A DNA stretch of 64,000 bases from an uncultured Eubacteriales bacterium (GTDB taxonomy: Bacteria; Bacillota; Clostridia; Oscillospirales; Acutalibacteraceae), in contig CAOSWK010000005.1 in the NCBI GenBank assembly GCA_948527295.1, forward strand, positions 13,899 through 77,898. The letters run 5' to 3'. Below the pieces are notes generated by a model that searched no databases, was not told where the DNA came from, and saw nothing but the letters and a program-made list of their open reading frames with translations. A program made the position numbers and the translations under genes. Positions 1 to 9,350 of this stretch are shown piece by piece (positions within the stretch are counted from its first letter, which is position 1; every line of letters starts with the position of its first letter).

Positions 1-1
1 T

Positions 2-109
2 AGGGCGACTGCAGCTGCGCCAGGCTTAGATTTGCACTCAAAAATAGTTTTGACAAAGCTCACAAAGGCTGAAGCGGACTATTGTGTTGGCGAGCTTATT
101 GAGGGCTAG
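2..109 (+). CDS. C-terminal end of an unidentified protein (cut by window edge)
   Basis: An open frame runs in from the left edge and stops at TAG 107-109, giving the last 35 residues of a protein (ending CVGELIEG). There is no stop in between and the codon use resembles the core genes. I do not recognise the family from so short a tail. Its stop codon overlaps the stop of the opposite-strand gene at a CTAG tetranucleotide, so the two genes converge with no spacer. Confidence 0.5.
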   Translation, partial: RATAAAPGLDLHSKIVLTKLTKAEADYCVGELIEG

Positions 110-1383
110 CCTAGCCGTTTAAAGCAGGTAGTTAGGTTGAATATCTCTCTGGCGGCGTTTTCGTCTTTAAAAGATTCAACAGAATACAGCATCACGCCGT
201 CGCAGCCAAGATTTTTACAAAGGTTATATTCCCGCTGCAAGATATCATCGTGACTTTGCCAGGTGCCTGAGTCTGCAGTCTCGCTGCCGGCCTTATATAG
301 CGCCAGACCAAAATAAGTCTTCAGCTTATCGTGCTTTTGCAGGTCTTTAAAGTGCTTCGTGGCCGCTTCAAATGGAAGAGTGGGATGGTCGAGGCTAAAA
401 TATATTTGCGGGCAGATGTAGTCGATGTATCCGGGCGTTTTGCACCAGGTTGCGATGTCTGCGCCGATTTTCGCGTTATAAGCCAGGTTGCCAGAAGGAG
501 AGATGCCGAAAACCACATCCGGATTGATGCTCTTAATCGCACTATATACGCCGGCAATAAGCGAGTTGACGTTTGCAAAGCGCCATTCTTGCTGAGAAAG
601 CGGCTGAGTATTACCCGGAATGCCGCAGTAATTCTGATAGCAAACTTTATCGCATTCAAAATCGTTTTCTGGGTAGAAGTAATCATCAAACTGGACGCCA
701 TCGACCTCGGGGTAATTTGTTAAAATCTCTCTTACGCCATCTATAATGAGCTTGCGGACCTTTTCGTAACCAGGATTTAAAAATTTATCATTGCCGCTTT
801 CCATAACGATATCTTCGGGATTGCTTTCGTCGTTTTTCAAGGTATAGTAAGTGTTTGACTCACACAATGAAGGTGGATTGCCGTTAACTTGGATTCGCAA
901 TGGGTTTATCCAGGCGTGAAACTGCATCCCGGCTTGATGGGTAGCTTCTATCATGTACTTAAGCGCGTCAAAGCCTGGGTCTTTGCCTTGCTCGCCGGTT
1001 AACAAGTGAGAATGCGGGTAAATTTTTGAGGGATAAAGCGCATCGGCAAACGGACGCACATGGACAATCAGCGCGTTTATTCCGTGACTTAAGGCCGTTT
1101 TAATTATTCCGTCGAATTTAGCCTTAAATGCGGCTTCTCTATAATTCGTCCCCTTCATGTTTAGCGACATAAATGGCACCCAGACTGCGATCATCTCGGC
1201 CTCGCTGTTGTGATTTAAGCCAGCAGAGAAAGTTTGAGCAGAAAGCTCCGTGTTAATCGCAGCGTCGGCGTTGTTCTCGCGGGATTTTGATTTTACATAT
1301 GTAGACAAAATCAGCGCCGCAACTAAAAAGAGAATCGAAATAAGCATGGGTTTGTTCTTTATTTTTACCATTACTTTTACCAT
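106..1383 (-). CDS. Glycoside hydrolase-like family 10 (GHL10/YngK-type) secreted protein
   Basis: 425 residues. Residues about 12-31 form one hydrophobic segment after a Lys-rich start, so the protein is probably membrane-anchored or secreted. The rest reads as a GHL10 (old DUF187) TIM-barrel: WVPFMSLN near the start, INALIVHVRP, FHAWINPLR, DGVQFDDYFYP and DVVFGISPSGN are family hallmarks. Members are thought to act on cell-wall or exopolysaccharide glycans; the substrate here is unknown. Two in-frame ATGs (1383 and 1371) are possible starts; an AAGG lies directly before the first. It is transcribed away from the exporter genes to its right, leaving 144 bp between them. Confidence 0.8.
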   Translation of the reverse strand: MVKVMVKIKNKPMLISILFLVAALILSTYVKSKSRENNADAAINTELSAQTFSAGLNHNSEAEMIAVWVPFMSLNMKGTNYREAAFKAKFDGIIKTALSHGINALIVHVRPFADALYPSKIYPHSHLLTGEQGKDPGFDALKYMIEATHQAGMQFHAWINPLRIQVNGNPPSLCESNTYYTLKNDESNPEDIVMESGNDKFLNPGYEKVRKLIIDGVREILTNYPEVDGVQFDDYFYPENDFECDKVCYQNYCGIPGNTQPLSQQEWRFANVNSLIAGVYSAIKSINPDVVFGISPSGNLAYNAKIGADIATWCKTPGYIDYICPQIYFSLDHPTLPFEAATKHFKDLQKHDKLKTYFGLALYKAGSETADSGTWQSHDDILQREYNLCKNLGCDGVMLYSVESFKDENAAREIFNLTTCFKRLG

Positions 1384-1477
1384 CCTTAAAGGTTTTATCG
1401 TAGTTTATGTTAATTCTTTGCTAGAAAAATGTAAAGAGCTTTATCTTCGATTTTTGGTCTTTTAAGTTTATGAAAGT

Positions 1478-1490
1478 TGTGATATAATTA
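1478..1490 (+). promoter_or_regulatory. Extended -10 promoter for the polysaccharide exporter genes
   Basis: TATAAT at 1483-1488 is preceded by TG with one base between (1480-1481), an extended -10 element. No good -35 is visible, which is normal for this class. It lies about 40 bp upstream of the TTG start at 1528. Confidence 0.6.
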
Positions 1491-1527
1491 TTACAAAATC
1501 TAGAATTAGTGGTGAGGAGAGGCTCTT

Positions 1528-2304
1528 TTGCTAGCACACGTAAAAACCTTTAAAAAATATAAATATCTGCTTAAAAATTTGATTATGAAAGACATCAAAT
1601 TAAAGTACCGGCGGTCGATTTTGGGGATATTATGGAGCGTTTTGAATCCTTTGCTGATGATGATTGTTATTTCGGCTGTTTTTTCAAATATATTCAAGTT
1701 TAGCGTTGCAAATTTTCCGATTTATTATTTGACGGGCTCGACTTTGTTTAACATGCTTTCGGAGACCACCAACAGCGCCATGATGTCTATTTTGGGGGCT
1801 AGCAGCCTCATTAAAAAAGTTTACATACCTAAGTATATTTTTCCGCTCGAAAAATGTCTGTTTGGCTTTATAAATTTTCTTTTTTCAATGATCGCGGTTG
1901 CCATTATGTATGTGATTTTGGGGTATCCGGTTTATTGGACTGCTTTACTGTTTCCCGTCCCGGTGTTTTATACTTTGGTCTTTGCCATCGGCATTAGCAT
2001 GATTTTATCGGCACTTAGCGTGTTTTTTAGGGACATAATTCACCTATATTCAGTGCTGCTCACGGCGTGGACGTATTTTACGCCAATAGTGTACCCGCAA
2101 GAGATTTTAAGCGACAAAATAAAGGCCATAATGAGCCTGAACCCGATGTTTCATTATGTGCAGTATTTTAGAGACGTGCTGATGTATAACACGGTGCCGG
2201 GATTTGAAGAAAATTTAATCTGTGCGGCAATCGCCTTCGGGACGCTGATTATAGGGCTGTTATTTTTTAAAATTAAGCAGGACAAATTTATTCTTTACAT
2301 ATGA
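1528..2304 (+). CDS. ABC-2 type polysaccharide/teichoic-acid export permease (Wzm/TagG-like)
   Basis: 258 residues, start TTG after a GAGGAGAGG SD. The N-terminal amphipathic stretch followed by DIKLKYRRSILGILWSVLNPL is typical of ABC-2 permeases that export undecaprenyl-linked polysaccharides (Wzm, TagG, RfbA). About six membrane segments follow, with the family signature TPIVYP near residue 190. It pairs with the ATPase gene 56 bp downstream to form the exporter. No glycosyltransferase or polymerase genes sit beside it, so the exported glycan cannot be inferred from the neighbours. Confidence 0.88.
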   Translation: MLAHVKTFKKYKYLLKNLIMKDIKLKYRRSILGILWSVLNPLLMMIVISAVFSNIFKFSVANFPIYYLTGSTLFNMLSETTNSAMMSILGASSLIKKVYIPKYIFPLEKCLFGFINFLFSMIAVAIMYVILGYPVYWTALLFPVPVFYTLVFAIGISMILSALSVFFRDIIHLYSVLLTAWTYFTPIVYPQEILSDKIKAIMSLNPMFHYVQYFRDVLMYNTVPGFEENLICAAIAFGTLIIGLLFFKIKQDKFILYI

Positions 2305-2360
2305 TTTTGATTTTTAATTTTTGCGATTTAAGGCTACGAATGTGAGGATTTGGTGAGATT

Positions 2361-3113
2361 TTGGAAGATAAAAACGTGAATATAATCGAAGTTAAAGACG
2401 TTGAAATGCATTTTAACATGAATAAAGAAAAGATCGATAGTTTGAAGGAGTACGTCATAAAATTGGCCAAGCGTCAGCTGATGTACGAGGATTTTGTGGC
2501 GCTCGATAAAGTTAGTGTAGACGTTAAAAAGGGCGAAGTTTTTGGGATAATCGGCTATAACGGCTCGGGCAAAAGTACGCTTTTAAAGGCTATTGCGGGA
2601 ATTTTAAAGCCGACCTCTGGTACAATAAAGGTTTATGGCACTATTGCGCCGCTTATTGAGCTTGGTGCGGGGTTTGATTTGGACCTTACTGCGCGCGAAA
2701 ATATATTTTTAAATGGCTCCGTTTTGGGATTTTCTAAAAAAACTATAAGCGATAAATTTGATGAGATTGTAGAATTTTCGGAGCTTAGGGACTTTTTGGA
2801 TGTGCCTATGAAAAATTATTCTTCTGGCATGGTGGCGAGGATTGGCTTCTCGGTGGCTACTATGGTTCGGTCGGACATTTTGATTGTGGACGAGATTTTG
2901 TCGGTTGGAGACATGCTTTTTCAGCAAAAATGCGAACAACGAATCAACGCTCTTATGCAGGGAGGAACTACGGTGCTGATTGTTTCGCACAGCTTGGAGC
3001 AAATTCGAAGGCTGTGTAGCAGGGTTTTGTGGCTGGATCATGGCAAAATAAAGATGCTTGGCGACACAAAAACCGTTTGCGATGCTTATGAGACGGGTAG
3101 CCCGGTTAATTGA
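2361..3113 (+). CDS. ABC transporter ATP-binding protein for polysaccharide export (Wzt/TagH-like)
   Basis: 250 residues. Walker A GYNGSGKS at about 65-72, a short signature YSSGM at about 153-157, and Walker B ILIVDE at about 173-178. The variant signature and the GAGFDLDLTARENIFLNG stretch are typical of the Wzt/TagH group. It lacks the long C-terminal carbohydrate-binding domain of some Wzt proteins, ending soon after the H-loop (IVSHSLEQI). It energises the permease upstream; the two are clearly one unit. The start is TTG 2361, with GGTGAG just upstream at tight spacing, so the start is less certain than the identity. Confidence 0.88.
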   Translation: MEDKNVNIIEVKDVEMHFNMNKEKIDSLKEYVIKLAKRQLMYEDFVALDKVSVDVKKGEVFGIIGYNGSGKSTLLKAIAGILKPTSGTIKVYGTIAPLIELGAGFDLDLTARENIFLNGSVLGFSKKTISDKFDEIVEFSELRDFLDVPMKNYSSGMVARIGFSVATMVRSDILIVDEILSVGDMLFQQKCEQRINALMQGGTTVLIVSHSLEQIRRLCSRVLWLDHGKIKMLGDTKTVCDAYETGSPVN

Positions 3114-3190
3114 GGGGCATTTTGGCGCTTGAAAGACAAGTTTAAAAATGTTAAAATTTGTGGGGATTATGTTGTTTGGGGGATTTTGTT

Positions 3191-4639
3191 TTGAAAAATG
3201 TTGGTGAGAACCTCTGCGCGCCCAAGTTTGAGGAGTATTTTGGTTTAATAAAAAATTTGTTGCTTCAAAGAGTCAATTTTCGGGCTCCGCGGGCTTTTGT
3301 GCGCACTTATGGTTGCCAACAAAACGTTTCGGATTCCGAAAAAATAAATGGAATGCTTTTGGCCATGGGCTGCGAGCTTGCTCAGGGCTGCGAAGACGCC
3401 GATATTATTGTTTTTAACACTTGTGCTGTGCGCGAAAACGCTGAGGATCGGGTTTTTGGCAACGTGGGGGCCTTGAAGGCTTTAAAAAAGAGGAATCCTG
3501 GTTTGATTATTGCTTTGTGCGGCTGCATGACGGAGCAAGCGCACGTTGTGGAGAAGTTGAAGCAGAGTTTCCCTTTTGTTGACCTTGTTTTGGGGACTAA
3601 TTCGCTGGAGAGGTTCCCGGAGCTAATTTATAAAATTTTGACTGAGAAAAAACATATTTGGCCAAGCAAGACTGAATGTGATACTTACAGTACGGACGCA
3701 GATCTTGGTGATGTTCAAGTTTACGAAGGCCTGCCGATTGAGCGCGCTAGCAAGATAAAGGCTTTTTTGCCGATAATGTACGGCTGCGATAATTTTTGCT
3801 CTTATTGCGTTGTTCCGCACGTGCGCGGGAGGGAGAAAAGCCGCAGTGCAGAGGCGATTTGCGATGAGTTTTCTCAGCTTATTGGCAACGGCTACAAAGA
3901 GGTCACTCTTTTGGGGCAAAACGTGAATTCTTATGGGAAAAGTCTTGATGAACGCGTAGACTTTGCGCAGCTTTTACGGCGTTTGGATCGCACTCCGGGG
4001 GACTATTGGCTGCGGTTCATGACTTCTCACCCTAAGGACGCGACGCCGAAATTAATCAACGTTATGGCCGCGGGTGAGCATATTTGTCACCATTTGCATT
4101 TGCCGTTTCAGGCCGGCAGTGACCGGGTTTTAAAACTGATGAACCGTGGGTATACTCGGCAGGGGTACCTTGAGATTATCTCTTACGCGAAGGCTAAGAT
4201 GCCGGACATTTGCCTGACGAGTGACGTTATTGTGGGCTTCCCGGGCGAGCGGTATGAGGATTTTTGCGAGACTTTGAGCCTTATAAAAGAGGTTGGCTTT
4301 ACATCGCTGTTTACCTTTATTTATTCTAAACGAAGCGGTACTCCGGCGGCCGAGATGGATGATCCTATTTCTGAAAAAGAAAAATCTGCGTGGTTTCGCG
4401 AGCTTTTGGATGTTCAAAATGAGATAACCACCAGGCAATGCCAAAAGTATGATGGCGAAATTGTGAAGGTTTTGATTGAGGGCAAGTCGACCAAAGAGGG
4501 CTCTTTGACGGCGCGCACGCAGGGAAACATGATTGTTGACGTTGCTGGGGAAGAGGACTTAGTGGGCAAATTTGCGATGGTTAAGGTTACGGGGATTAAA
4601 AATTGGTTTTTGACAGGAGAAATAACCGCGGTTTTATAG
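3191..4639 (+). CDS. miaB: tRNA-2-methylthio-N6-dimethylallyladenosine synthase MiaB
   Basis: Radical-SAM methylthiotransferase that adds the ms2 group to i6A37 of tRNA. The N-terminal UPF0004 domain starts FVRTYGCQQNVSDSEK with conserved cysteines (C in YGCQQN, NTCAVRE, LCGCM). The radical SAM cluster motif CDNFCSYC lies near residue 197, and a TRAM domain ends the protein. The frame opens at 3158, but GGGGG at 3178-3182 is correctly spaced for TTG 3191, which I take as the start (482 aa). MiaB needs the product of MiaA, encoded five kilobases downstream in the same run of genes (miaB-mutS-mutL-miaA). Confidence 0.93.
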   Translation: MKNVGENLCAPKFEEYFGLIKNLLLQRVNFRAPRAFVRTYGCQQNVSDSEKINGMLLAMGCELAQGCEDADIIVFNTCAVRENAEDRVFGNVGALKALKKRNPGLIIALCGCMTEQAHVVEKLKQSFPFVDLVLGTNSLERFPELIYKILTEKKHIWPSKTECDTYSTDADLGDVQVYEGLPIERASKIKAFLPIMYGCDNFCSYCVVPHVRGREKSRSAEAICDEFSQLIGNGYKEVTLLGQNVNSYGKSLDERVDFAQLLRRLDRTPGDYWLRFMTSHPKDATPKLINVMAAGEHICHHLHLPFQAGSDRVLKLMNRGYTRQGYLEIISYAKAKMPDICLTSDVIVGFPGERYEDFCETLSLIKEVGFTSLFTFIYSKRSGTPAAEMDDPISEKEKSAWFRELLDVQNEITTRQCQKYDGEIVKVLIEGKSTKEGSLTARTQGNMIVDVAGEEDLVGKFAMVKVTGIKNWFLTGEITAVL

Positions 4640-4666
4640 GCTTTATGACAAGAGGGGGACTTGAAA

Positions 4667-7300
4667 ATGGCCGAATTATCGCCAATGATGCGACAATATT
4701 TTGACTTGAAGGAACGATGCAAGGGCTCTATACTGTTTTTTAGATTAGGCGATTTTTACGAGATGTTCTTTGACGATGCTATTTTGGTGTCGAAAGAGCT
4801 GGAATTAACGCTGACGGGGCGCGACTGTGGCTTGGAGGAACGAGCCCCTATGTGCGGCGTGCCTTACCATAGCTGCGAGGGGTATATTGCTCGGCTGGTT
4901 GACAAGGGCTACAAAATTGCCATTTGCGATCAATTGGGGGATCCTTCTGCTAAGGGGCTTGTGCGGCGCGACATTACGAGGGTTATTACACCTGGAACGG
5001 TTATCGAAGGCGCCATGCTTGACGAATCTAAAAATAATTACATTTGCTCGATTTACATTGACGAAATTAATATTGGGATTTGCTTTTGCGACGTTTCTAC
5101 TGGCGACCTTTTGGCGACGCTGCTTTTTGGCGCGGATGTTTATCGGCAGGCGGTTAATGAGCTCTCTAAATTCACCCCGCGAGAGATAATTGTTAGCGGC
5201 AATGTGGAGAAGTTTAAGGATTTTAAGCAGTTTGTGAGCGATAAACTTAAGAGTACGGTTGAGATTAAGCCGCTGGCAACGAGTTTGGAGGTTTGCAAAC
5301 AGACGGTGCTTTTGCAATTTGAACCGCGCTCTTTGGATGATCTTAAGCTAAGCGGTAAGAACGAGACCATTGCGGCTTTGGCGGTTTTGTTTGACTATTT
5401 GAAAGAGACGCAAAAAAACGGGTTGGAACGGATAAACACTTTGGATGTCTACGTCGAAAGCCAGTTTATGCGGCTGGACTTGACCACGCGCCGCAACTTA
5501 GAGCTGATTGAAACCATGCGCAACAAAGAAAAAAAGGGTTCGCTCCTTTGGGTGCTGGACAAGACCAAAACCGCGATGGGTAAGCGGCTCATAAAGACTT
5601 ATATTGAGCAGCCTTTGGTTAATGTTGCTGCGATTTTGAGGCGGCAGGCGGCTGTGGAGGAGATTTGCTCTGACGTTGTGCTGATGGACAACCTAAAGAG
5701 CGAGCTTAGCGGTGTGCATGATCTTGAGCGCTTGATGACTCGGATTGTTTATGGCTCGGCCAATGCGCGCGAACTTCGCTCTTTGTGCTATGCTACTTCT
5801 AGGCTGCCGGCTGTTAAAGAGGTGCTTTCTCGCGTAAAATCGGAGTTGCTTGTTGAAGTAAACAGCGACATTGACGCTTTGACGGACATTAACGCCTTGA
5901 TTGATGCTGCTATTGTGGAGGAGCCGCCGATCTCGGTAAAAGAGGGTGGCATCATAAAGCACGGATACAACGGTGAGATTGATCTTTTGCGCGGTGATAT
6001 GTCGAGCGGTAAAGATATAATGGCGGAGTTGGAGATTAAGGAAAAGGCAAAGACCGGCATACCTAAGCTTAAGATTGGGTATAACCGTGTTTTTGGCTAT
6101 TTTATTGAGGTTTCGAACTCTTTTAAGGATAAAGTTCCGAGCGAATACATACGTAAGCAGACGCTCTCTAACTGCGAAAGGTACATCACAACGGAGCTAA
6201 AGGAGCTTGAGGGGCGTGTGCTTGGCGCTAAGGATCGGGCTATTCAGCTGGAATATGAGCTGTTTTGCAAGATTCGTGAGCAGGTTGCGGGCAATTTAAA
6301 TCGAGTCCAAAAGACCGCGAAGGCCATTGCTTTGCTGGATGTTTTGCTGTCTTTTGCGACAACTTCGTACGAAAACCGCTTTGTTAAGCCTGTTGTTAAC
6401 AATAGCGACAAAATTGTTTTGAAGGATTCTCGCCACCCGGTGGTTGAGGCTTTGATGAAGGATTCTTTGTTTGTGCCAAACGACGTTACACTGGACACGG
6501 GCGAGAACATGATTTCGGTGATTACGGGCCCCAATATGGCGGGCAAATCCACATATATGCGGCAGGTGGCCATTATCACTCTGATGGCGCAGATTGGCTG
6601 CTTTGTGCCGGCATCTTATGCCGAAATTGGCGTGGTTGAGAGCATTTTTACTCGCGTTGGCGCTTCGGACGATTTGGCGAGCGGTCAGTCGACTTTTATG
6701 ATTGAAATGATGGAAGTTGCGCAGATTATGAACTCTGCGAACGCGAACAGCCTGATTATTCTTGACGAAATCGGCAGGGGGACTTCTACGTTTGATGGCA
6801 TGAGCATTGCGCGCGCTGTGATTGAGTTTATTGCTGACCGCAGCAAACTTGGCGCGAAGACTCTTTTTGCAACGCATTACCACGAACTGATTGAGCTTGA
6901 GAATTTGCTGCCGAGCGTGAAGAATTATAATATAGCCGTCAAGAAGCGCGGGGACGACATTACGTTTTTGCGAAGGATTGTGCGCGGCGGCACGGACGAT
7001 AGTTTTGGCATAGAGGTGGCAAAGTTGGCCGGTGTGCCGGGGTGGATCATCGATAGAGCCAAGGTGATTTTGAAGGAGATTGAGGACGGAAATATTGCAA
7101 CTAACATAAAGATTGCCAGCGAAAGTAGCAACGGCGCGGAAGATAGCTTGTTTGAGCAAAAAAAAATTAACGAGAGTGCCGCTAAACCTTGTGAAAAAGA
7201 GGTCATTAAAAAGCTTTTGAACTTGGATGTCAACACGCTCACGCCGCTAGAGGCCATGGCGCAGCTGTTTGAGCTTGTTAATTTGCTGAAGGAAGGCTGA
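4667..7300 (+). CDS. mutS: DNA mismatch repair protein MutS
   Basis: Mismatch recognition ATPase. The N-terminal mismatch-binding domain has the Phe-x-Glu element in GDFYEMF near residue 27. The C-terminal ABC-type ATPase shows Walker A GPNMAGKST at about 621-629, a conserved loop DDLASGQSTF near 665-675, and Walker B DEIGRGTSTFDG near 700. A TTG lies at 4661, but AGAGGGGG at 4651-4658 suits ATG 4667 better, giving 877 residues. The mutL gene follows after 28 bp, so the two repair proteins are made together. Confidence 0.96.
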   Translation: MAELSPMMRQYFDLKERCKGSILFFRLGDFYEMFFDDAILVSKELELTLTGRDCGLEERAPMCGVPYHSCEGYIARLVDKGYKIAICDQLGDPSAKGLVRRDITRVITPGTVIEGAMLDESKNNYICSIYIDEINIGICFCDVSTGDLLATLLFGADVYRQAVNELSKFTPREIIVSGNVEKFKDFKQFVSDKLKSTVEIKPLATSLEVCKQTVLLQFEPRSLDDLKLSGKNETIAALAVLFDYLKETQKNGLERINTLDVYVESQFMRLDLTTRRNLELIETMRNKEKKGSLLWVLDKTKTAMGKRLIKTYIEQPLVNVAAILRRQAAVEEICSDVVLMDNLKSELSGVHDLERLMTRIVYGSANARELRSLCYATSRLPAVKEVLSRVKSELLVEVNSDIDALTDINALIDAAIVEEPPISVKEGGIIKHGYNGEIDLLRGDMSSGKDIMAELEIKEKAKTGIPKLKIGYNRVFGYFIEVSNSFKDKVPSEYIRKQTLSNCERYITTELKELEGRVLGAKDRAIQLEYELFCKIREQVAGNLNRVQKTAKAIALLDVLLSFATTSYENRFVKPVVNNSDKIVLKDSRHPVVEALMKDSLFVPNDVTLDTGENMISVITGPNMAGKSTYMRQVAIITLMAQIGCFVPASYAEIGVVESIFTRVGASDDLASGQSTFMIEMMEVAQIMNSANANSLIILDEIGRGTSTFDGMSIARAVIEFIADRSKLGAKTLFATHYHELIELENLLPSVKNYNIAVKKRGDDITFLRRIVRGGTDDSFGIEVAKLAGVPGWIIDRAKVILKEIEDGNIATNIKIASESSNGAEDSLFEQKKINESAAKPCEKEVIKKLLNLDVNTLTPLEAMAQLFELVNLLKEG

Positions 7301-7328
7301 CTTACTGTTTTTGTAGAGGAAGATAATC

Positions 7329-9350
7329 ATGGGAAAGATAAACGTTTTGGACAAACACATTGCCGAGCTGATCGCGGCGGGCGAGGTTGTGGAGCGGCCG
7401 AGCTCAGTGATAAAGGAGCTTGTAGAGAATTCTATTGATGCTGGAGCAACGAGTGTTACGATAGAGATCAAAAACGGCGGGGTGTCGTATATGCGCATAA
7501 GTGACGATGGCTGCGGGATTGAAAAAGACGACATAAGAAACGCGTTTTTGCGCAACGCGACGAGCAAAATCAGGGTTGAGGATGACCTTAACAATATTGC
7601 TACTTTGGGGTTTCGCGGGGAGGCGCTTTTTTCGGTCTGCGCGGTTTCGCGGGTCGAGGTTATGACTCGGCCGAAGGAACAGGACATCGGCATGCACTAC
7701 AAAATTGAAGGCGGGGAGGAGGTTCTGTTTGAAGAATGTGGCTGCTCTGCCGGCACGACGATAATTGTGCGGGATTTGTTTTATAATACCCCCGCTAGAA
7801 TGAAGTTTTTGAAAAAGGATAGTTCCGAAGGCTTGGCTATTGAGAAAATTTTGGATAGGATCGCACTCTCGCACCCTGAAGTTGCCTTTAAGTTTATAAA
7901 AGAGGGCAAGCTGCAGCTCAATACGCCGGGCGACGGCAAGGTCGACTCTGCCATTTACGCTGTTTATGGTAAGGAGTTTTTTACTTCGCTGATGCCGATG
8001 GACTATACGCTCAGTGGCATAAAGGTGAGCGGGTTTATTAGCAAGCCGACTTCGCCGCGGGCCTCTAAGAACATGCAGCATTTTTTTATAAATGGCCGCT
8101 ATGTTAAGAGCAAGACTGCGATGGTGGCGCTGGAGGAGGCTTTTAAGGGCTCGATTATGGTTCAAAAGTTCCCGGCTTGCGTTATGTATATCGACCTGCC
8201 CTTCGATAGCATCGACGTTAACGTGCATCCTTCTAAGGTGGAGATCCGGTTTGTTGACGAGCGCCCGATTTTTGACGCTATATATCACGGCGTGAAAACG
8301 GCGCTAATTAACAACGGCAGCCCTGCGTTTTTGCGCGGTGATAAAGCTCCTGCGCCGGAGGTTCAAGTCGCAAAGAATAGCGACAAAAGCAAGATGATTA
8401 ACGGTGTGAATAGTCTATTCAAGATGATTGATTTTTCGGCTAAAGCGGATAAAGTAGCCAATTTTAAAGCGCCAGCGTTGGATAAATCCAGCCTGGGCGA
8501 TGTTAATGGCAGTGAGGACGAGGGTGAAACTGATTCTCCGGAGGTTTATGTTCCAAAGAAGTCCGAGAATGTTTACCTTAAAAAGCCAGATTTAAAGGGC
8601 GAAACGGCTTGCAACATTTTGGATATTAAGGATGGCGTTTCGAATACTAAAAATAGCGCAAATGCGAATGTTGGGACGGCCGAGGGCATTTCTCTTTCGT
8701 CTTTTATTGATGAGGGCGCGCTTGACAAGATTTTTCCTATTGACAACGCAAAGGCCGAGCAGATTGCCTTGGTTCCGGATAATTTTGACGTTAAAATTGT
8801 GGGCGAGATCTTTAGCACGTACATTGTTGTGGAGAAAAACGCCGATGAGGTCGTGCTTATCGACAAACACGCGGCGCACGAGAGGATGATTTTTGAGGAG
8901 CTTAAATCCGAAAAAGACGCGCCACTGTCGCAGTTATTCTTGGAGCCAGTTGTTGTATCTTTGAGCAAAGACGAGTACGCCGCCATTCTTGATAATATTA
9001 GTTTGTTCGCTAACGCTGGCTTCGAGCTTGACGATTTTGGAAACGGTGCGATTATCGTTCGGGCGGCGCCGAGCTATCTTGACAACGTTGATATTAGCGA
9101 CATTGTTACGCAGATGGCGAATTATATTTTGGAGCACAGAAAGGATGTTCGCAGCGACTACGTTGAGTGGCTGTACGAAAACATCGCGTGCCGGGCGGCG
9201 ATTAAGGCCGGCAAAATGGCAAAACCACAAGAAATGCAGGCTCTGGTTAAACGGATTATTAAAGAGGACCCCAGGTTTTGCCCGCATGGCAGGCCGATTG
9301 CTGTTACTGTTAAGCGGCGAGAGATTGAGAAAAGATTTGGTCGGGTGTGA
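7329..9350 (+). CDS. mutL: DNA mismatch repair protein MutL (endonuclease type)
   Basis: GHKL ATPase that links MutS to strand removal. The ATP-binding motifs are at the N-terminus (ELVENSIDAG, DDGCGI, TLGFRGEAL). After a low-complexity linker (about 340-480) comes a C-terminal dimerisation domain with DKHAAHERMIFEE near 511-523, matching the DQHA(x)2E(x)4E nuclease motif, and ACRAAIK plus CPHGRP. This means it nicks DNA itself, as expected in bacteria without MutH. 673 residues, good SD (AGGAAG). It overlaps miaA by four bases. Confidence 0.95.
   Translation: MGKINVLDKHIAELIAAGEVVERPSSVIKELVENSIDAGATSVTIEIKNGGVSYMRISDDGCGIEKDDIRNAFLRNATSKIRVEDDLNNIATLGFRGEALFSVCAVSRVEVMTRPKEQDIGMHYKIEGGEEVLFEECGCSAGTTIIVRDLFYNTPARMKFLKKDSSEGLAIEKILDRIALSHPEVAFKFIKEGKLQLNTPGDGKVDSAIYAVYGKEFFTSLMPMDYTLSGIKVSGFISKPTSPRASKNMQHFFINGRYVKSKTAMVALEEAFKGSIMVQKFPACVMYIDLPFDSIDVNVHPSKVEIRFVDERPIFDAIYHGVKTALINNGSPAFLRGDKAPAPEVQVAKNSDKSKMINGVNSLFKMIDFSAKADKVANFKAPALDKSSLGDVNGSEDEGETDSPEVYVPKKSENVYLKKPDLKGETACNILDIKDGVSNTKNSANANVGTAEGISLSSFIDEGALDKIFPIDNAKAEQIALVPDNFDVKIVGEIFSTYIVVEKNADEVVLIDKHAAHERMIFEELKSEKDAPLSQLFLEPVVVSLSKDEYAAILDNISLFANAGFELDDFGNGAIIVRAAPSYLDNVDISDIVTQMANYILEHRKDVRSDYVEWLYENIACRAAIKAGKMAKPQEMQALVKRIIKEDPRFCPHGRPIAVTVKRREIEKRFGRV

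Noticed and set aside
6296..7159. 287-residue open frame antisense to mutS
   Set aside because: It is a shadow of a strongly coding gene; no SD, His/Arg/Asn-rich composition typical of reverse frames, and no recognisable motif.
7404..8288. 294-residue open frame antisense to mutL
   Set aside because: Same composition artefact, fully inside mutL, with no start signal.
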